Assembly: GCA_014360805.1 (NCBI GenBank)
Contig: JACIWU010000027.1
Coordinates: 1 to 35,189 of the forward strand
From: Chloroflexota bacterium
Lineage (GTDB): Bacteria; Chloroflexota; Anaerolineae; DTLA01
Length of the DNA: 35,189 nucleotides
Reading direction: 5' to 3'
In this document: piece after piece, positions 8,520-16,475 of the stretch
Numbering within the stretch: the first letter of the stretch is position 1
Layout of the letters: every line of letters starts with the position of its first letter
Position numbers and translations under genes: made by a program
Notes under the pieces: model-generated
Databases searched by the model: none
What the model saw: only the letters and a program-made list of their open reading frames with translations
What the model was told of the DNA's origin: nothing

Positions 8520-8987
8520 TTGAACGACAAACTCAGCCAAATCTTGCAAGCGCCCGTAACCGGCAAGGGAGATCTCATCCCCCTGCTGCAGAAGGCCCAG
8601 GAGGCCGAGGGGTACGTCTCCGAGGAAGCCATCTACGCCATTGCCGAGAAACTCCGCATTCCTGCAAGCGAGGTGTTCGGTGTGCTGTCCTTCTACGCGC
8701 AGTTTCGGCTGCGTCCCATGGGCAAACACAACGTCAAAATATGCCGGGGCACGGCCTGCCATGTGCGCGGCTCGCCGCTCATCGTTACGGCGGTGGAGAG
8801 CGAACTGCAACTGGGAGGCGGCGAGGACACCACGCCCGACGGCCTGTTCACCGTGGAGAAGATCGCCTGTTTCGGCGCGTGCAGTCTGGCGCCGGTGATG
8901 GTTGTGGACGGGCGCACCTATGGGAACTTGAGCCCGGACAAGGCGCGCCGCCTGATTCGCAAGACCGCGGAGGAAGAGCATGTATAG
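8520..8987 (+). CDS. NuoE/HydC-like [2Fe-2S] subunit
   Basis: This is a thioredoxin-fold [2Fe-2S] subunit of a soluble NAD(H)-linked electron-transfer module (NuoE, HoxE, HydC/HylC family). Its four cluster ligands are C75 and C80 (CRGTAC) and C117 and C121 (CFGAC). A helical N-terminal part includes the conserved VFGVLSFYAQF. The 155-residue length is normal. The start is a TTG preceded by AAAGGAGGT; the strong ribosome site decides it. The gene overlaps the NuoF-like gene by 8 nt. Position before a HydB-like flavoprotein and a NuoG-FdhA fusion points to a formate dehydrogenase diaphorase rather than complex I, since no membrane subunits are near. Confidence 0.93.
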   Translation: MNDKLSQILQAPVTGKGDLIPLLQKAQEAEGYVSEEAIYAIAEKLRIPASEVFGVLSFYAQFRLRPMGKHNVKICRGTACHVRGSPLIVTAVESELQLGGGEDTTPDGLFTVEKIACFGACSLAPVMVVDGRTYGNLSPDKARRLIRKTAEEEHV

Positions 8988-10839
8988 CGATTACGCATCC
9001 CTGCGCGCCTGGGCCGAAAGCGAAATCGCGCGCACGCGGCCCCCTGACCGCACCCGCATCCTGGTTGGCCTTGGGACGTGCGGAATTGCCGCTGGCGGCC
9101 TGGATGTCTTGGCGGCCCTGCGCGAGAAATTGGCCGACATGCCCGTGTCCGCCGAGATCGTTCCCGTGGGCTGCATTGGCATGTGTTTTGAAGAGCCCCT
9201 GGTGGACATCGTAAGGCCGGGCGAGCCTCGCATCTGCTACGCCAAAGTAACCCCCAAGAGCATCCCGACCATTCTGGAAGAGCACCTGCTTCACAACAAC
9301 GTGCGCAAGGATGTGGCCTTCGCGGTCATCGGCGACGAGCCGTATGACGGCATCCCGGCCTGGAAGCAGTTGCCCTTCTTCGCCACGCAGCGGCGCACCG
9401 TGCTGCGCAACTGCGGCTTCATTGACCCCGAGTCGGTGGCCGAGTACATCGTCCGCGACGGGTACGCGGCGCTGGCGAAGGCCCTGTTTGAGATGACGCC
9501 CGAAGCCGTGATTGAGGAAGTCAAGCGGTCGGGGTTGCGTGGCCGTGGTGGCGCGGGTTTCCCGACGGGCATGAAGTGGGGCTTCTGCCGCCAGTCGCCT
9601 GGGGAGCACAAGTACGTCATCTGCAACGCGGACGAGGGCGACCCGGGCGCCTTTATGAACCGCAGCGTCCTGGAGGGCGATCCCCACAGCGTGCTGGAGG
9701 GGCTGCTCATTACCGCCTACGCCATCGGCGCCGACCATGGCTACATCTACTGCCGCGCCGAGTACCCGCTGGCCATCGTGCGGCTGCGCAAGGCGCTGGA
9801 GCAGGCGCGGGCGCTGGGCCTCCTCGGCGAACATATCTTCGGCACCGACTTCAGTTTTGACGTAACCATCAAGGAAGGTGCGGGCGCATTCGTCTGCGGC
9901 GAGGAGACCGCGCTCATGGCTTCCATAGAGGGCAAGCGCGGGATGCCCCGTCCACGCCCGCCGTTCCCCGCGCAGAAGGGCCTGTGGGGCCAGCCGACCA
10001 ACATCAACAACGTGGAGACGCTGAACAACATCCCGCCCATCATCCTCAACGGCGCCGATTGGTTCGCCTCCGTCGGCACCGAGAAGAGCAAGGGCACGAA
10101 GACCTTCGCCCTGACCGGCAAGGTGGTGAACAGCAGCCTGATAGAGGTGCCCTTCGGGATGACCCTGCGCGAAGTCATCTTCGGCGTGGGTGGCGGCATC
10201 GCCAACGGCCGGCAGTTCAAGGCGGCGCAGACGGGTGGCCCATCGGGTGGGTGCCTGTCCAGCGAGCACCTGGACTGGCCCATTGACTACGAGACGCTCA
10301 CGAAGGCAGGCTCCATCATGGGATCGGGCGGCCTGGTTGTCATGGACGACTCCACCTGCATGGTGGACGTGGCGCGCTTCTTCCTGAATTTCACCCAGAG
10401 CGAATCGTGCGGCAAGTGCATCCCGTGCCGTCTGGGAACCAAGCGCATGTTGGAAATCCTGGAGCGCATCGTGGCGGGCCAGGGGAAGATGGAAGACATT
10501 GACCTGTTGCTGGAACTGGGCGAGACGGTCAAACTCGGGTCGCTGTGTGGGCTGGGCCAGACGGCTCCCAACCCCGTGCTTAGCACCATCCGCTACTTCC
10601 GCGACGAGTACGAGGCGCATATCAAGGAGCACCGCTGCCCGGCCAAGGTCTGCAAGGCGCTCATCACGTATCGCATTTCCGAGGAGAAGTGCACGGGCTG
10701 TACCCTCTGCGCCCGCAATTGCCCTGTGAACGCTATCAGCGGCGAGAAGAAGAAAGTGCACGTGATTGACCCGACGGTATGCACGCGCTGCGACACGTGC
10801 CGCCAGGTGTGCAACTTTGACGCGGTCCTTGTGGAATAG
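8980..10839 (+). CDS. NuoF/HydB-like NAD(P)H-binding flavoprotein subunit
   Basis: This is the FMN- and NAD(P)H-binding subunit of the diaphorase. The domain order is that of HydB/HylB/HndC (about 600 residues, here 619) and not of plain NuoF. A thioredoxin-like [2Fe-2S] domain comes first (C34, C65, C69). The FMN/NADH Rossmann-like core follows, with RGRGGAGFPTG at 186-196 and GEETALMASIEGKRG. Next come the [4Fe-4S] motif SCGKCIPCR with a later CGLGQ, and a C-terminal two-cluster ferredoxin domain (CTGCTLCARNC and CTRCDTCRQVC). That C-terminal ferredoxin domain occurs in flavin-based electron-bifurcating hydrogenases and formate dehydrogenases, so coupling to ferredoxin is possible. Bifurcation itself is an inference. 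Confidence 0.93.
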   Translation: MYSDYASLRAWAESEIARTRPPDRTRILVGLGTCGIAAGGLDVLAALREKLADMPVSAEIVPVGCIGMCFEEPLVDIVRPGEPRICYAKVTPKSIPTILEEHLLHNNVRKDVAFAVIGDEPYDGIPAWKQLPFFATQRRTVLRNCGFIDPESVAEYIVRDGYAALAKALFEMTPEAVIEEVKRSGLRGRGGAGFPTGMKWGFCRQSPGEHKYVICNADEGDPGAFMNRSVLEGDPHSVLEGLLITAYAIGADHGYIYCRAEYPLAIVRLRKALEQARALGLLGEHIFGTDFSFDVTIKEGAGAFVCGEETALMASIEGKRGMPRPRPPFPAQKGLWGQPTNINNVETLNNIPPIILNGADWFASVGTEKSKGTKTFALTGKVVNSSLIEVPFGMTLREVIFGVGGGIANGRQFKAAQTGGPSGGCLSSEHLDWPIDYETLTKAGSIMGSGGLVVMDDSTCMVDVARFFLNFTQSESCGKCIPCRLGTKRMLEILERIVAGQGKMEDIDLLLELGETVKLGSLCGLGQTAPNPVLSTIRYFRDEYEAHIKEHRCPAKVCKALITYRISEEKCTGCTLCARNCPVNAISGEKKKVHVIDPTVCTRCDTCRQVCNFDAVLVE

Positions 10840-10870
10840 CCACGGTGCTCGGATGGAAGGAGACGCAAAC

Positions 10871-13588
10871 ATGACCATTACGCTGACCGTAGACGGCAAG
10901 CAGGTAACGGTAGAAGACGGGGCCACGATTCTGGATGCGGCCAAGAAGGCAGGCGTGTACATCCCCACCCTGTGCGCCGATGAGGATTTGCTGCCCTTCG
11001 GCGCGTGCCGCCTGTGTCTGGTGGAGGTGCAGGGCGATCGCCGCCCCATGCTCCCCTCCTGCACCACGCCCGCCACCGACGGCATGGTGGTACGCACGTC
11101 TAGCCCTATCATTGACAAGACGCGCCGCAACATCGTGGAACTGCTCCTCTCGGACCACCCGGAGGATTGCCTGACCTGTCCCCAAAACAACCGCTGCGAC
11201 CTCCAGCGCGTGGCGGCCTACGTAGGCGTTCGCACCAACCGCTTCCGCGGCGAAAAGCACGCCTACCCGATAGATGACTCCAACCCGTTCTACCATCGCG
11301 ACCTGGACCGCTGTATCCTGTGCGGCAAGTGCGTGCGCACCTGCGATGAGATTCAACAACTCGGGGCGATCAACTTCGCCTATCGCGGCTTCCGCACCAA
11401 GATCGCGACGGTGCTGGACCGGCCCGTGGCGACCTCCACCTGCGAATCGTGCGGGCAGTGCGTGGAGAAATGCCCCGTAGGCGCGCTGTACCCGGAGGCC
11501 TGGCTGCGGTACGGACTGCCCGCCGCCGAGACGAAGACCATCTGCTCCTACTGCGGCGTGGGGTGCGGCCTGATCCTCCAAACCCGCGGCAACACGGTGG
11601 TAGGGGTGCGCGGCGACCCCGACAACCCCGTGAACCGTGGCCGCACATGCGTCAAGGGGCGGTTTGGGTACGAGTTCATCAACCATCCTGACCGCCTGAA
11701 GAAGCCGCTCATCAAGAAGGATGGGGCTTTCGTGGAAACCACCTGGGACGAGGCGCTTGACCTCGTGGCCCAGCGGTTGGCGTCGGCGGTGCGCGAGCAC
11801 GGCCCCGACGCAGTGGCGCTGCTTACATCCGCGAAGTGCACGAACGAGGAGAACTACCTGCTCCAGAAATTCGCCAGGGGGGTGCTGGGGACGCACAATG
11901 TGGACCATTGTGCGCGTCTCTGACACAGCAGCACCGTGACCGGTCTGGTCACAGCATTCGGCTCCGGGGCGATGACCAACTCCATTGACGATATGAAGGA
12001 GGCCAAAGCCTTCCTGATCATCGGTTCCAATACCACCGAGCAGCACCCCGTCATCGGGCTGAATATCCGCAGGGCGGTGCGCGAGGGGGCGAAACTCATC
12101 GTCGTGGACCCCCGCAGCACGGATTTGGCGCGGCGCGCCGATATCCACCTGCCGATTGAGCCGGGCGGCAACATCGCCCTGCTGAACGGCCTGGCGCACA
12201 TCATCCTGAAAGAGGGATGGGAAGACAAGGAGTTCATCGCCTCCCGCACCGAGGGGTTTGACGAGTGGCGGGCGGTGGTGGACAAGTACACACCTGAACG
12301 GGTCAGCGAGATCACCGGCGTCCCGGTGGAGCGCCTGTACGAGGCAGCCCGCCTGTACGCCACAGCGAAGCCCGCCGCGCTGGTGTATGCCATGGGCGTA
12401 ACCCAGCACACATCCGGCCACCAAGGGGTGCAGGCGTGCGCGAATTTGCAGATGCTCACGGGCAACATGGGCATTCGCGGGGGCGGCGTCAACCCGCTCC
12501 GTGGCCAGAACAACGTCCAGGGTGCGTGCGACATGGGTTGCCTGCCCGACTTCTTCCCCGGCTATCAGCGCGTCGTGGACGAAAAGGCCCGCGAGAAGTT
12601 CGCCCAGGCGTGGGGCGCGACCTTTGGCGACAGGCCCGGCCTCACCATCGTGGAGATGCTCAACGCCGCCGAGAAGGGACGGCTGAAGGCGCTCTACGTT
12701 ACGGGCGAGAACCCGGTCATGAGCGACCCCGACAGCCAGCACGTGATCCATTGCCTGGAGAGCCTGGACTTCCTCGTGGTGCAGGACATCTTCCTGTCCG
12801 AGACGGCGCGCCTGGCCGACGTGGTGCTTCCCGCCGCGTCGTTCGCGGAAAAGGCCGGCACGTTCACCAACACCGAGCGGCGCGTCCAGTTGATTCGGCC
12901 CGCCATTGACCCGCCGGGCGAGGCGCGTCCCGACTGGGAGATCGTCGCCGACCTGGCGCGCCGCACGTTGAAGGCGCTCGGGCAGACGCCCGATGGCCCC
13001 TACGCAGGCTGGGACTACGCATCTCCCGCCCAGATCATGGACGAAGTGGCGGCGCTGGCACCCATCTACGGCGGCATTCGCCACTGTCGGCTGGAGAACG
13101 GTGGCATCCAGTGGCCGTGCCCATCGCCCGATCACCCGGGCACGCCCATCCTGCACGTCGGCAAGTTCTCGCGCGGCCTCGGCAAGTTCAACCCGGTGGA
13201 TTACGTGCCCCCGGCCGAGACGCCGGATGAAGCCTATCCGCTCATCCTTACCACTGGCCGGAGGCTGGAACACTATCACACCGGCACCATGACGCGCCGC
13301 GTGGCGGGGTTGAACAAACTGGCCCCGGAGGAGCGCGTGGAGATCAACGCCGAGGATGCAGCGAGGCTGAGAATCGCGGACGGCGACTGGGTGGTCGTGG
13401 AATCGCGGCGCGGACAGGTGAAGGCGCGGGCCGCGGTGGGGCACCGTTGCAGGCCGGGCGTCGTATTTATGACGTTCCACTTCGCCGAGGCGCTGGGCAA
13501 CGTGTTGACCCACGCAGCGCTGGATCCGGTGTCCAAGATTCCAGAACTCAAAGTCGCGGCAGTCCGAGTGCACAAGGCGCCTTCGTAA
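10871..13588 (+). CDS. fdhA: Selenocysteine formate dehydrogenase, NuoG-FdhA fusion
   Basis: This molybdo- or tungstopterin formate dehydrogenase has 905 residues with selenocysteine 351 encoded by UGA at 11921-11923. A conventional reading splits it in two ORFs, but both halves share one frame and join within the active-site segment DHCARL-U-HSSTV, where other family members have Cys or Sec followed by His. The N-terminus is NuoG/HoxU-like: [2Fe-2S] C35, C46, C49, C64; His-Cys cluster H96, C100, C103, C109; two ferredoxin clusters C148-C158 and C191-C201. The catalytic part carries [4Fe-4S] ligands C225, C228, C232, C260 and a C-terminal pterin-binding domain. ATG 10871 follows GGAAGGAGA; in-frame ATGs further upstream (10766, 10853) lack this spacing. 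It works with the NuoE/NuoF-like subunits on formate/CO2 and NAD(P)H, possibly ferredoxin. selA, selB, selC and selD are not in the window. Confidence 0.93.
11921..11952 (+). promoter_or_regulatory. UGA(Sec) codon with SECIS hairpin
   Basis: The in-frame UGA (11921-11923) is followed by GTGACC (11936-11941), loop GGTCT (11942-11946) and GGTCAC (11947-11952), a perfect 6-bp stem. From memory, Escherichia coli fdhF has the same loop, GGUCU, at the same distance (+19 to +23 after UGA). The G and U of that loop are what SelB contacts. No bulged U is obvious in the stem, a small difference from fdhF. Position, loop and protein context agree on recoding rather than termination. Confidence 0.9.
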
Positions 13589-13617
13589 GCCGTGGGTTTG
13601 CCTCTTCGCTGTCGGTT

Positions 13618-13658
13618 GCGGCGCTGTGGCCTCGGCCCAGCGCCGCGTATCTTTGTTT
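13618..13658 (+). terminator. Intrinsic terminator after fdhA
   Basis: GCGGCGCTG (13618-13626) pairs with CAGCGCCGC (13638-13646), a perfect 9-bp GC-rich stem. The T-rich stretch GTATCTTTGTTT follows. It closes the formate dehydrogenase operon about 30 nt after its stop codon and abuts the next promoter. Confidence 0.75.
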
Positions 13659-13684
13659 GACATCGCGGGTTTTTGCGGTAAGAT
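13657..13684 (+). promoter_or_regulatory. Promoter for the proC leader
   Basis: TTGACA (13657-13662), a 16-bp spacer and TAAGAT (13679-13684). Transcription would start near 13691, about 230 nt before proC, so a long leader is made first. Confidence 0.75.
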
Positions 13685-13706
13685 ACACCGCAAAGGCGGC
13701 AGGCGT

Positions 13707-13820
13707 ATGTGGCATCGCATTCCCACGCAAATCGGACGAGGGCAGCGCACGCCTATCCCTCCCAGGCCCCTGGGCATCGCTCAGGGGCACAGGCACCACG
13801 GGGAGGTAGGGCGGCGATAG
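13707..13820 (+). CDS. Possible proline-rich leader peptide
   Basis: A 37-codon ORF inside the proC leader, preceded by a weak AAAGG at the RNA 5' end. Codons 16-21 read Pro-Ile-Pro-Pro-Arg-Pro, with another Pro at codon 6. The Pro codons (13752-13769) form the 5' strand of P3. A ribosome stalled there for lack of charged tRNA-Pro would free 13801-13806 to pair with the terminator's 5' arm. One that reached the stop (13818-13820) would cover that segment and let the terminator form. This fits control of a proline biosynthesis gene. Pro codons are common by chance in C-rich DNA, so confidence is low. Confidence 0.35.
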   Translation: MWHRIPTQIGRGQRTPIPPRPLGIAQGHRHHGEVGRR

Positions 13821-13860
13821 CGTTCGCCTGCGATGGAACCATGTCGTTCGTCTTGAACAT

Positions 13861-13886
13861 GCCTCCCTCACGGGAGGCGTTTTGTT
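13861..13886 (+). terminator. Intrinsic terminator in the proC leader
   Basis: GCCTCCC (13861-13867), loop TCAC, GGGAGGC (13872-13878), then GTTTTGTT. It lies between the leader promoter and proC, so proC expression needs readthrough or another start. Confidence 0.8.
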
Positions 13887-13918
13887 AGGCATACAAAGCG
13901 GAAAGGGATATCCAAACA

Positions 13919-14809
13919 ATGGAAGAGACAGTCCAACAAGCGCGGTTGGCCTTCATCGGCAGCGGCACCATGGCCGAGGCCATGATTCAGGGCATTTTGC
14001 GGTGCGGCGTTACGGCGGCGGGCCACATCTGGGCGAGCGGCCCCCGCAAGGAACGCGCCGCCGAGTTGACCGCCAAGTACGGCATCCACGCCACGACCGA
14101 CAACCGCGAGGCCGCCCGCAATGCCGATGTCGTCGTCCTGTCGGTCAAGCCGCAGCGGCTTCGCATGGTTCTGCACGAACTTCGCGGGACGGTGCGGCCC
14201 GAGCAACTCGTCATGTCCATCGTGGCGGGCGCGAAGGTCTCCTACATCGCGCAGACGCTCGGCGCTCCGTCCGTCATCCGCGTGATGCCCAACACGCCCG
14301 CGCAGATCGGCGAGGGGATTTCGGTGTGGTTCGCCACGCCCCAGGTTACGCCCGAACAGCGGGAGGTGGGGCGCAGGATTCTGACCGCCCTGGGCGAAGA
14401 GATAGAGGTGGACGAGGAGCGCTATCTGGACATGGCGACGGCGGTGAGCGGCACCGGCCCGACCTACGTGTTCCTCATCATGGAGGCGCTGGTGGACGCG
14501 GCGGTGCACCTGGGATTCTCGCGGCGCATCGCCGAGGCCCTGGTTACGAAGACCGTCCTGGGGTCGGTGCTGTTCGCGCGCCAGTCCAACCTGCACCTGG
14601 CGCAACTCCGCAACATGGTAACCTCGCCAGGCGGGACGAGCGCCGAGGCCATCTACCAACTGGACAAGGGCAGCATCCGCACGGTGCTGTCCAAGGCCGT
14701 CTGGGCGGCCTACCAGAAGTCCAAACTGCTGGGCGAGTCGCTGTCGCAGGAATCCGAGCCGGAAGCCCGCCCCAACGGCAGCCCGCCGTCGGAAAAGTTG
14801 GAATCGTAA
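13919..14809 (+). CDS. proC: Pyrroline-5-carboxylate reductase
   Basis: This enzyme catalyses the last step of proline synthesis, the NAD(P)H-dependent reduction of 1-pyrroline-5-carboxylate in the cytoplasm. The Rossmann motif FIGSGTMAEAMI lies near the N-terminus (residues 12-23). MPNTPAQIGEG, AVSGTGPTYVF and SPGGTSAEAIYQLDKG are the family signature segments. At 296 residues it is somewhat longer than the usual 265-280 because of a hydrophilic tail of about 25 residues after the last helix. GGAAAGGG lies upstream of the ATG. A terminator-containing leader precedes it and dut follows. Confidence 0.95.
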   Translation: MEETVQQARLAFIGSGTMAEAMIQGILRCGVTAAGHIWASGPRKERAAELTAKYGIHATTDNREAARNADVVVLSVKPQRLRMVLHELRGTVRPEQLVMSIVAGAKVSYIAQTLGAPSVIRVMPNTPAQIGEGISVWFATPQVTPEQREVGRRILTALGEEIEVDEERYLDMATAVSGTGPTYVFLIMEALVDAAVHLGFSRRIAEALVTKTVLGSVLFARQSNLHLAQLRNMVTSPGGTSAEAIYQLDKGSIRTVLSKAVWAAYQKSKLLGESLSQESEPEARPNGSPPSEKLES

Positions 14810-14841
14810 TTCGGAGCAATCCGCAACATCAGGAGGCAGAT

Positions 14842-15252
14842 GTGGCTATCCGGTACAAGGTTCTCGCTGGCGGGCGCAGGCCCGTGAAGACCGGCGCGGC
14901 CTACGACCTGTTCGCACGCCTGGACGCGCCGCTTGTGCTGAACGGCCCCACGCTGGTGCCGTTGGGCATCGCGCTGGAACTGCCCCCGGGCTACGGCGCC
15001 ATCGTCAAAGCGCGATCCAGCGCGCCGCTCCGCCACGGCTACGAGGCGCATGTGGGCCTGATTGACCCCGAATTCAACGGGCGCGAGGTCTGCACGATTT
15101 TGGAGCCACTCCCTGGCGTGGGGCCGGTTACGATTCACCCCGGGGACCGCGTTGCCCAGATGTGGGCGCAGCGCATGGACGTGGAACTGGTGGAGACGGA
15201 CGAGGACATTCCGCTAGGCCCCAAGGAGGGGTTCGGGAGCACCGGCAAGTAG
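14842..15252 (+). CDS. dut: dUTPase-family nucleotidohydrolase
   Basis: A trimeric dUTPase-like protein (dUTP to dUMP plus PPi) of 136 residues. All five motifs are recognisable: AAYDLFA (I), KARSSAP (II), GLIDPEFNG (III, catalytic D75), PGDRVAQM (IV) and GFGSTG (V, near the C-terminus). The usual Tyr of motif III is Phe78, and motif III resembles the dCTP deaminase version, so substrate preference is slightly uncertain. The GTG start at 14842 is set by AGGAGG (14831-14836). The CPBP gene starts 1 nt after its stop, and proC is 32 nt upstream. Confidence 0.85.
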   Translation: MAIRYKVLAGGRRPVKTGAAYDLFARLDAPLVLNGPTLVPLGIALELPPGYGAIVKARSSAPLRHGYEAHVGLIDPEFNGREVCTILEPLPGVGPVTIHPGDRVAQMWAQRMDVELVETDEDIPLGPKEGFGSTGK

Positions 15253-15253
15253 C

Positions 15254-16066
15254 ATGGCGACATGGTTGCGTTGGGCTGGGGTTGCCGTCGCCTACGTCGG
15301 CGTGATGGCGGGGCTGGCGGCATTGGCGAGTTGGAGCGCCGACGCGGCCTATAGCGCGGCGCTCGTGTTGCCGCTCCCGTTCCTGCTCGGCCTCTGCCGG
15401 ACGCGAGTTTCCCCGCCGACTCGTGCGGCTCCGTGGTGGGCCGGCCTGGCGCTCTGGGTCTTCGTCGTGCTGTCGCGGGCGGCCGCAATGGTGCTGGTGG
15501 CCGCCAGCCTTGTCCCGCTTCGCGTGAGTTGGCACGCTTCCCTCGCGGCCACCGGCAGCCTGTTCCCCCTTGTGGCTCTGGCGATCCTGCTGGGCGAGCG
15601 GTCGGGCGGCGACGTGTTTGGGTTCACGGGGCGGCGCGCCTTGCGGCAGGTGTTGCTGGGCGCGGGCCTGGCGCTGGCGCTGCAGGCGATCATGCGCGCG
15701 CCGCTTGTGGCAACCGGCCAGTTGCGCCTGGGCGATGCCGGGTTTGCGGCGCTGGCCCAGAGTTTCCCCGTGGAGTTGATGACGATCGCCCTGGGCGAGG
15801 AAAGCCTGTTCCGCGGCTACATGCAGATCACCCTACAGCGGCGCTACCCCTGGTGGTTCGCCACGTTCCTGGCGTCGGTACTCTTCGGCCTCTGGCATCT
15901 CCCCGGCGCGCTCTTTGTGCCCAACGTGCTGGCCCTGTTCGGCGTCGTGGGCTTCCCCTTCGCCTTCGGGCTGCTGGCCGGCGTCATGTTCCGCCTCACG
16001 GGTTCTATCGTGGGGCCGGTTGTGGCGCATGCCCTGTACAACGCCGTCAATGCGATGTTCTACTAG
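15254..16066 (+). CDS. CPBP-family intramembrane metalloprotease
   Basis: An integral membrane protein of 270 residues with about seven or eight hydrophobic segments. It carries the CPBP (Abi, CAAX-protease-like) motifs in order: EESLFRG (E182, E183, R187), FGLWHLP with its His, and HALYN near the C-terminus. Glu and His residues in these motifs are thought to bind the catalytic metal. Substrates in bacteria are mostly unknown. It follows dut by 1 nt, which suggests co-transcription but not a shared function. It converges on the - strand yccF gene. Confidence 0.88.
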   Translation: MATWLRWAGVAVAYVGVMAGLAALASWSADAAYSAALVLPLPFLLGLCRTRVSPPTRAAPWWAGLALWVFVVLSRAAAMVLVAASLVPLRVSWHASLAATGSLFPLVALAILLGERSGGDVFGFTGRRALRQVLLGAGLALALQAIMRAPLVATGQLRLGDAGFAALAQSFPVELMTIALGEESLFRGYMQITLQRRYPWWFATFLASVLFGLWHLPGALFVPNVLALFGVVGFPFAFGLLAGVMFRLTGSIVGPVVAHALYNAVNAMFY

Positions 16067-16103
16067 GCGGCGCTGCAGGAACGCCCCGTGTTCGGCGGGG
16101 AAT

Positions 16104-16475
16104 CTAGGTGATCTTCGCGCCGAAGGGCACCAGCGCCAGGCGTAGCAACTTCATGTGCTGCCTGGCGAAGGGCAGCCCGATGATGGTGATGGCGCACAGC
16201 AGGGCGAAGACCAGGTGCACCGCCGCCACTTCCAGCCCGCCGAACACCAGCCACAGGATGTTGAGCAGGATGGGCAGCAACCCCTTCGCCGATCCGCTGG
16301 AGTCAATCTCCTTGCCGAACGGCGCCAGGGCCATCCACGCCAGTTTGAAGCATTGCACGCCGAACGGGATGCCCACGATGGTAGCGCACAGCGCGATGCC
16401 GCCGATGAGGTAGCACAGCGACACGAGGATGCCGCCGCCCAGGAAGATCCACAGCAGATTGCCGATGAGACTCAT
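16104..16475 (-). CDS. yccF: YccF-domain inner membrane protein
   Basis: A small membrane protein of 123 residues with two related halves, each a hydrophobic hairpin ending in a GIPFG or GLPFA motif (GGIALCATIVGIPFG and ALLCAITIIGLPFA) and followed by AWMALAPFG or RLALVPFG. This internal duplication is typical of the YccF (DUF307) family, whose function is not established. GGAAGGAGAG precedes the ATG. The start overlaps the stop of the upstream glycosyltransferase gene (ATGA), so it is the last gene of that - strand operon. Confidence 0.88.
   Translation of the reverse strand: MSLIGNLLWIFLGGGILVSLCYLIGGIALCATIVGIPFGVQCFKLAWMALAPFGKEIDSSGSAKGLLPILLNILWLVFGGLEVAAVHLVFALLCAITIIGLPFARQHMKLLRLALVPFGAKIT

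Larger units (their letters stand above)
13691..13886 (+). ncRNA. Structured leader RNA upstream of proC, possible attenuator
   Basis: This RNA runs from its own promoter to an intrinsic terminator about 30 nt before proC. It can fold as a rod: P1 13699-13705 with 13825-13831 (GCAGGCG/CGCCTGC); P2 13712-13718 with 13814-13821, one bulge; P3 13752-13763 with 13801-13810, about 10 bp; P4 13766-13772 with 13782-13788 (GCCCCTG/CAGGGGC). CCTCCC occurs at 13758 and 13862, and GGGAGG at 13801 and 13872. P3 and the terminator therefore compete with an alternative pairing of 13801-13806 with 13862-13867. That is the layout of a transcription attenuator. A stand-alone RNA (for example 6S-like) is the alternative. 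TGGAACC at 13834 recalls a T-box, but the rest does not match one. Confidence 0.5.

Noticed and set aside
8368-8523. 51-codon ORF in the formate dehydrogenase operon leader as a real gene
   Set aside because: It has no ribosome site and no recognisable composition or family. It is kept only as a note under the leader.
11936-13588. Separate C-terminal formate dehydrogenase gene starting at GTG 11936
   Set aside because: It is in frame with the upstream part, has no ribosome site, and would begin after the catalytic residue. The GTG lies in the SECIS stem, so recoding of UGA explains it better.
10736-13777. 1013-residue - strand ORF
   Set aside because: It is antisense to the formate dehydrogenase gene; its composition is that of a shadow frame.
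13825-13886. T-box riboswitch suggested by TGGAACC before a terminator
   Set aside because: The T-box flanks, specifier region and antiterminator pairing are not recognisable. The UGGA would match a tRNA with discriminator U, unlike typical tRNA-Pro.
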